Below, in pieces: positions 6,776 through 8,423 of a DNA stretch of 8,423 nucleotides (positions within the stretch are counted from its first letter, which is position 1; each line of letters starts with the position of its first letter). Below the pieces are notes generated by a model. That model ran no database searches. It had not been told where the DNA came from and was given only the letters and a program-made list of their open reading frames with translations. Source of the stretch: Porphyromonadaceae bacterium UBA7042 (GTDB taxonomy: Bacteria; Bacteroidota; Bacteroidia; Bacteroidales; Muribaculaceae). The DNA lies in the NCBI GenBank assembly GCA_002494015.1, contig DLAR01000096.1, positions 1 to 8,423 on the forward strand. The letters run 5' to 3'. Both the position numbers and the translations under genes were made by a program.

Positions 6776-6797
6776 GATATTAATTTGATATTATTTT
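6776..6797. repeat. Two tandem 11-bp repeats in the SPFH leader
   Basis: GATATTAATTT (6776-6786) and GATATTATTTT (6787-6797) are adjacent and match at 10 of 11 positions. They lie between the predicted SPFH transcription start and its ATG. A spacing of about one helical turn is what tandem ribbon-helix-helix dimers often contact, so these could be operator half-sites for the downstream RHH protein. The region is very AT-rich, so chance is a real alternative. Confidence 0.45.
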
Positions 6798-6804
6798 AAC
6801 ATCG

Positions 6805-6836
6805 CAAATATATCTATAATTTTCACTATTTGCAAG
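6805..6836 (-). promoter_or_regulatory. Promoter of the SPFH-RHH operon
   Basis: On the minus strand, CTTG (6836-6833; 3 of 4 matches to TTTG) is followed by 20 bases and a perfect -7 element TATATTTG (6812-6805). Transcription should begin near 6799, giving a leader of about 30 bases that contains the tandem 11-bp repeats. The -33 element directly abuts that of the divergent lipoprotein promoter. Confidence 0.75.
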
Positions 6837-6884
6837 TAGCGACAATCATTTTTACCTATTGGATTGTTAAAGTAAATATATCTA
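6806..6884. repeat. Direct repeat AAATATATCTA, two copies
   Basis: The identical 11-mer AAATATATCTA occurs at 6806-6816 and 6874-6884. The first copy overlaps the SPFH -7 element and the second lies in the leader of the lipoprotein gene. Placement on both sides of the divergent promoters fits a shared regulator, but AT-rich composition makes a chance match plausible. Confidence 0.35.
6829..6860 (+). promoter_or_regulatory. Probable promoter of the surface-lipoprotein gene
   Basis: TTTG (6829-6832) is followed by exactly 20 bases and TACCTATT (6853-6860), an imperfect -7 element that keeps TA and two of the four TTTG positions. Transcription would start near 6867, leaving a leader of about 30 bases. 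The perfect -33 and exact spacing make it credible despite the weak -7. Confidence 0.5.
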
Positions 6885-6897
6885 ATCCTATTACAAG

Positions 6898-8154
6898 ATG
6901 AATCGGACGTTTCTAACTATTTTATTTTCCCTCTCGCTTGCAATCTTCTCGGCATGTAGCGACGATGACAAAGCACCGTGGCAAGAACTCCCGACCGGCC
7001 CCATCACCGGAGCCGATGCGATGCTGACGTTCAACGGCGACCGGTCCTATGGCACACTGACAGTCGATGCCCATGATGCCCAAAACGGCTCTATAACATT
7101 GAGCAATGTCATCCCCGGCTATCCCGAAGTCATCATGGATGTCGCACTGGACGAGCAACCTGACGGAAGTTTCACATTAAAAGGCACGAAAAAACTAAAC
7201 ACGCCACCCGCGATGCTCCCCGACTCGCGCGCTGACGCTACAGCTGCAATTTACGACCTCACAGCCGAAGGAACCGTGTCGCCCGACGGTAAAGCCGCAG
7301 TTGCCGTAACATCAGCGCTGACAACAAAAGCCGAAGGAAGACTTGCAGGCACATGGGTACCGGCGAGACTTCTGCCCCTCGCTCCCGATGCAATGTCCGA
7401 GGCGCCGGTAGTGGTCAGCATGACAGGGACGGGAAACCCTGCTGAAACCGACAAAATCAGCTCGACGTTGAGCCTCATTCTTGGCAACTTGGTCTACCAG
7501 ACAATCAAGTCGGTATCATTCAATCCTGACGGCAACGTCACAGCAACATTCACCCGTGAGGCAGACCTCCTGAAAATGATGACGGAAGGCATCGACAAAA
7601 CCACCGGGACATATAGCCCGGTTGCCGGGACATGGGAAACTTCAGGCAAAAACCTGATATTTTGGTATTGCGCCGGAGACATGCTCATGCTTACGCCCTA
7701 CGTCCCCAACATTCTTGACCAAATCATGATTGATAATGGCCAGAACCCCAATGAAAATGACGGAGCGATGGCCGAAATAGAAAAAATATTTATCGGAAAA
7801 CTAACCGCAGCCGGAGTTGACACAAATGCCCTGATAACCCTTTTTGCAAAAATAAACAAAACCGGGTTTCCGATTGTGGTAGCGGAAAATCCGAGCGGCA
7901 TAAGCCTCATGTTGACAAAAGATATGCTTGACCCGATTGTCAACCCCCTCCTACCCGCCCTTACGGCCCTTGATGCCAAACTCGATGCAATGATTGCCGC
8001 CAATCCCGATGACAAAACACTCGCGATGATAACCCAAGAACTGTTTCCTCAATTAAACATCGCGCATCTTTCTGACTTAGCCGGATTATGGAACAACGCA
8101 GATGACATAACTATAACATTAAATCTTATCGCATCCTCGCCAAAACAGATATAA
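6898..8154 (+). CDS. Surface-exposed lipoprotein, possibly DUF4925-like
   Basis: This 418-residue protein begins with a lipoprotein signal peptide (hydrophobic 5-17, lipobox FSAC, acylated C20). Directly after the cysteine comes SDDD (21-24), the acidic Bacteroidota lipoprotein export signal, so it is predicted on the outer cell surface. The mature part starts with a beta-rich domain (about 40-170: GTLTVDAHDAQNGSITLSN, then further Thr/Gly-rich strands). A segment with SVSFNPDGNVTATFTRE follows (about 205-222), then GTWETSGKNLIFWYC (about 246-260) and a more helical, aliphatic C-terminal half. The strand patterns recall Bacteroides lipoproteins of the DUF4925 type, but I am not certain. No catalytic motif is visible. 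It is monocistronic, with its own terminator, and divergent from the SPFH operon. Function is unknown. Confidence 0.85.
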   Translation: MNRTFLTILFSLSLAIFSACSDDDKAPWQELPTGPITGADAMLTFNGDRSYGTLTVDAHDAQNGSITLSNVIPGYPEVIMDVALDEQPDGSFTLKGTKKLNTPPAMLPDSRADATAAIYDLTAEGTVSPDGKAAVAVTSALTTKAEGRLAGTWVPARLLPLAPDAMSEAPVVVSMTGTGNPAETDKISSTLSLILGNLVYQTIKSVSFNPDGNVTATFTREADLLKMMTEGIDKTTGTYSPVAGTWETSGKNLIFWYCAGDMLMLTPYVPNILDQIMIDNGQNPNENDGAMAEIEKIFIGKLTAAGVDTNALITLFAKINKTGFPIVVAENPSGISLMLTKDMLDPIVNPLLPALTALDAKLDAMIAANPDDKTLAMITQELFPQLNIAHLSDLAGLWNNADDITITLNLIASSPKQI

Positions 8155-8183
8155 TCGGCTTTCGCCCCCCTCTCCCACCCTTT

Positions 8184-8221
8184 CGGCCGCACTGCACCCA
8201 CAAAGCAATGCGGCCGTTTTT
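8184..8221 (+). terminator. Rho-independent terminator of the lipoprotein gene
   Basis: CGGCCGCA (8184-8191) pairs with TGCGGCCG (8209-8216). The stem continues after one mismatch with TGC/GCA (8193-8195 and 8205-8207) around a 9-base loop, and is followed by five T's (8217-8221). It lies 29 bases after the stop codon and is a canonical intrinsic terminator. Confidence 0.92.
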
Positions 8222-8337
8222 ATCATCACAGACACCACACATCAATTCCGCCACAAAATCAGCCAAAAATCTTCACAAACAAACCCTCTGAAAAACAACA
8301 AGTTAACACATAAATTAAAAAAATAACGCAAAAAAGT
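8222..8337. other. AT-rich intergenic spacer
   Basis: Between the terminator and the tRNA promoter I see no reading frame with coding character and no hairpin. The sequence is rich in A and CA. The A-tracts at about 8316-8335 lie immediately upstream of the tRNA promoter and could serve as an UP-like element. Confidence 0.5.
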
Positions 8338-8389
8338 TTCCAAAATATTTGGAACATTCAAAAAAAGTGCCTAACTTTGCATCGCTTTT
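8338..8389 (+). promoter_or_regulatory. Promoter of the right-edge tRNA gene
   Basis: TTTG (8348-8351), exactly 20 bases, then TAACTTTG (8372-8379) is a full consensus Bacteroidota promoter. Transcription should begin near 8385, about 15 bases before the tRNA. The -33 TTTG is half of a 7-bp dyad, TTCCAAA-ATA-TTTGGAA (8338-8354). The sequence CTTTGCATCGCTTTT (8375-8389) is identical to that of the left-edge tRNA promoter. Confidence 0.9.
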
Positions 8390-8400
8390 AAGGAAAAGCC

Positions 8401-8423
8401 GATTCGCTAGCTCAGCTGGTAGA
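8401..8423 (+). tRNA. 5' end of a tRNA gene, probably tRNA-Lys (cut by window edge)
   Basis: GATTCGC is a 7-base acceptor strand, followed by T8, A9, the D-stem strand GCTC and the D-loop AGCTGGTAGA. This contains the A-box TAGCTCAGCTGG (8408-8419). The gene is cut before the second D-stem strand. The start is typical of bacterial tRNA-Lys, but several elongator tRNAs share this D-arm, so the identity needs the anticodon outside the window. Confidence 0.8.

Noticed and set aside
8401..8423. tRNA gene as an integration (att) site for a mobile element
   Set aside because: Only the 5' ends of the two tRNA genes are in the window, no integrase is present, and no duplicated tRNA 3' end can be seen.

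Overview
The window looks like chromosomal DNA of a Bacteroidota species, most likely order Bacteroidales and perhaps Muribaculaceae; that placement is inference. The evidence is promoters of the Bacteroidota type (TTTG, about 20 bases, TAnnTTTG), start codons with no strong Shine-Dalgarno sequence, two lipoprotein signal peptides (one followed by a Cys-Ser-Asp-Asp-Asp surface-export motif), and gene content familiar from gut Bacteroidales. Nothing suggests a phage, transposon, CRISPR array or other mobile element.

Layout. Both edges cut into tRNA genes. Positions 1-23 (minus strand) are the 5' part of a tRNA-Leu-like gene reading leftward, and 8401-8423 (plus strand) are the 5' part of a tRNA, probably tRNA-Lys. 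Each has a near-consensus promoter, and the two promoters share an unusually long identical box running into the transcribed region. From about 158 to 5626 lies a tight plus-strand run of six genes, separated by at most 12 bases or overlapping: an M24 (Xaa-Pro-type) metallopeptidase, a CCA-adding tRNA nucleotidyltransferase with an HD domain, QueD, QueE, a lipoprotein 5'-nucleotidase/metallophosphatase, and a Dabb-fold protein. A 17-bp perfect hairpin at 5586-5626 ends this run and also ends the convergent minus-strand pair: an SPFH/band-7 membrane protein (5821-6768) followed after 2 bases by a 57-residue Arc-type ribbon-helix-helix protein (5645-5818). Divergent from that pair is a surface-lipoprotein gene (6898-8154, possibly DUF4925-like) with its own terminator at 8184-8221.

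How the genes fit together. The plus-strand operon has a tRNA theme: cca completes or repairs tRNA 3' ends, and queD and queE make the 7-deazaguanine precursor of queuosine, which modifies the wobble base of GUN-anticodon tRNAs. The peptidase, nucleotidase and Dabb genes are scavenging or housekeeping passengers. The least understood part is the SPFH plus ribbon-helix-helix pair and its compact divergent promoter region with the lipoprotein gene. The two -33 elements abut as TTTGCAAG, and short direct repeats flank them, so shared control is plausible but unproven. I see no clearly new defence or mobile system; the SPFH/RHH pair is the best candidate for uncharacterised biology.
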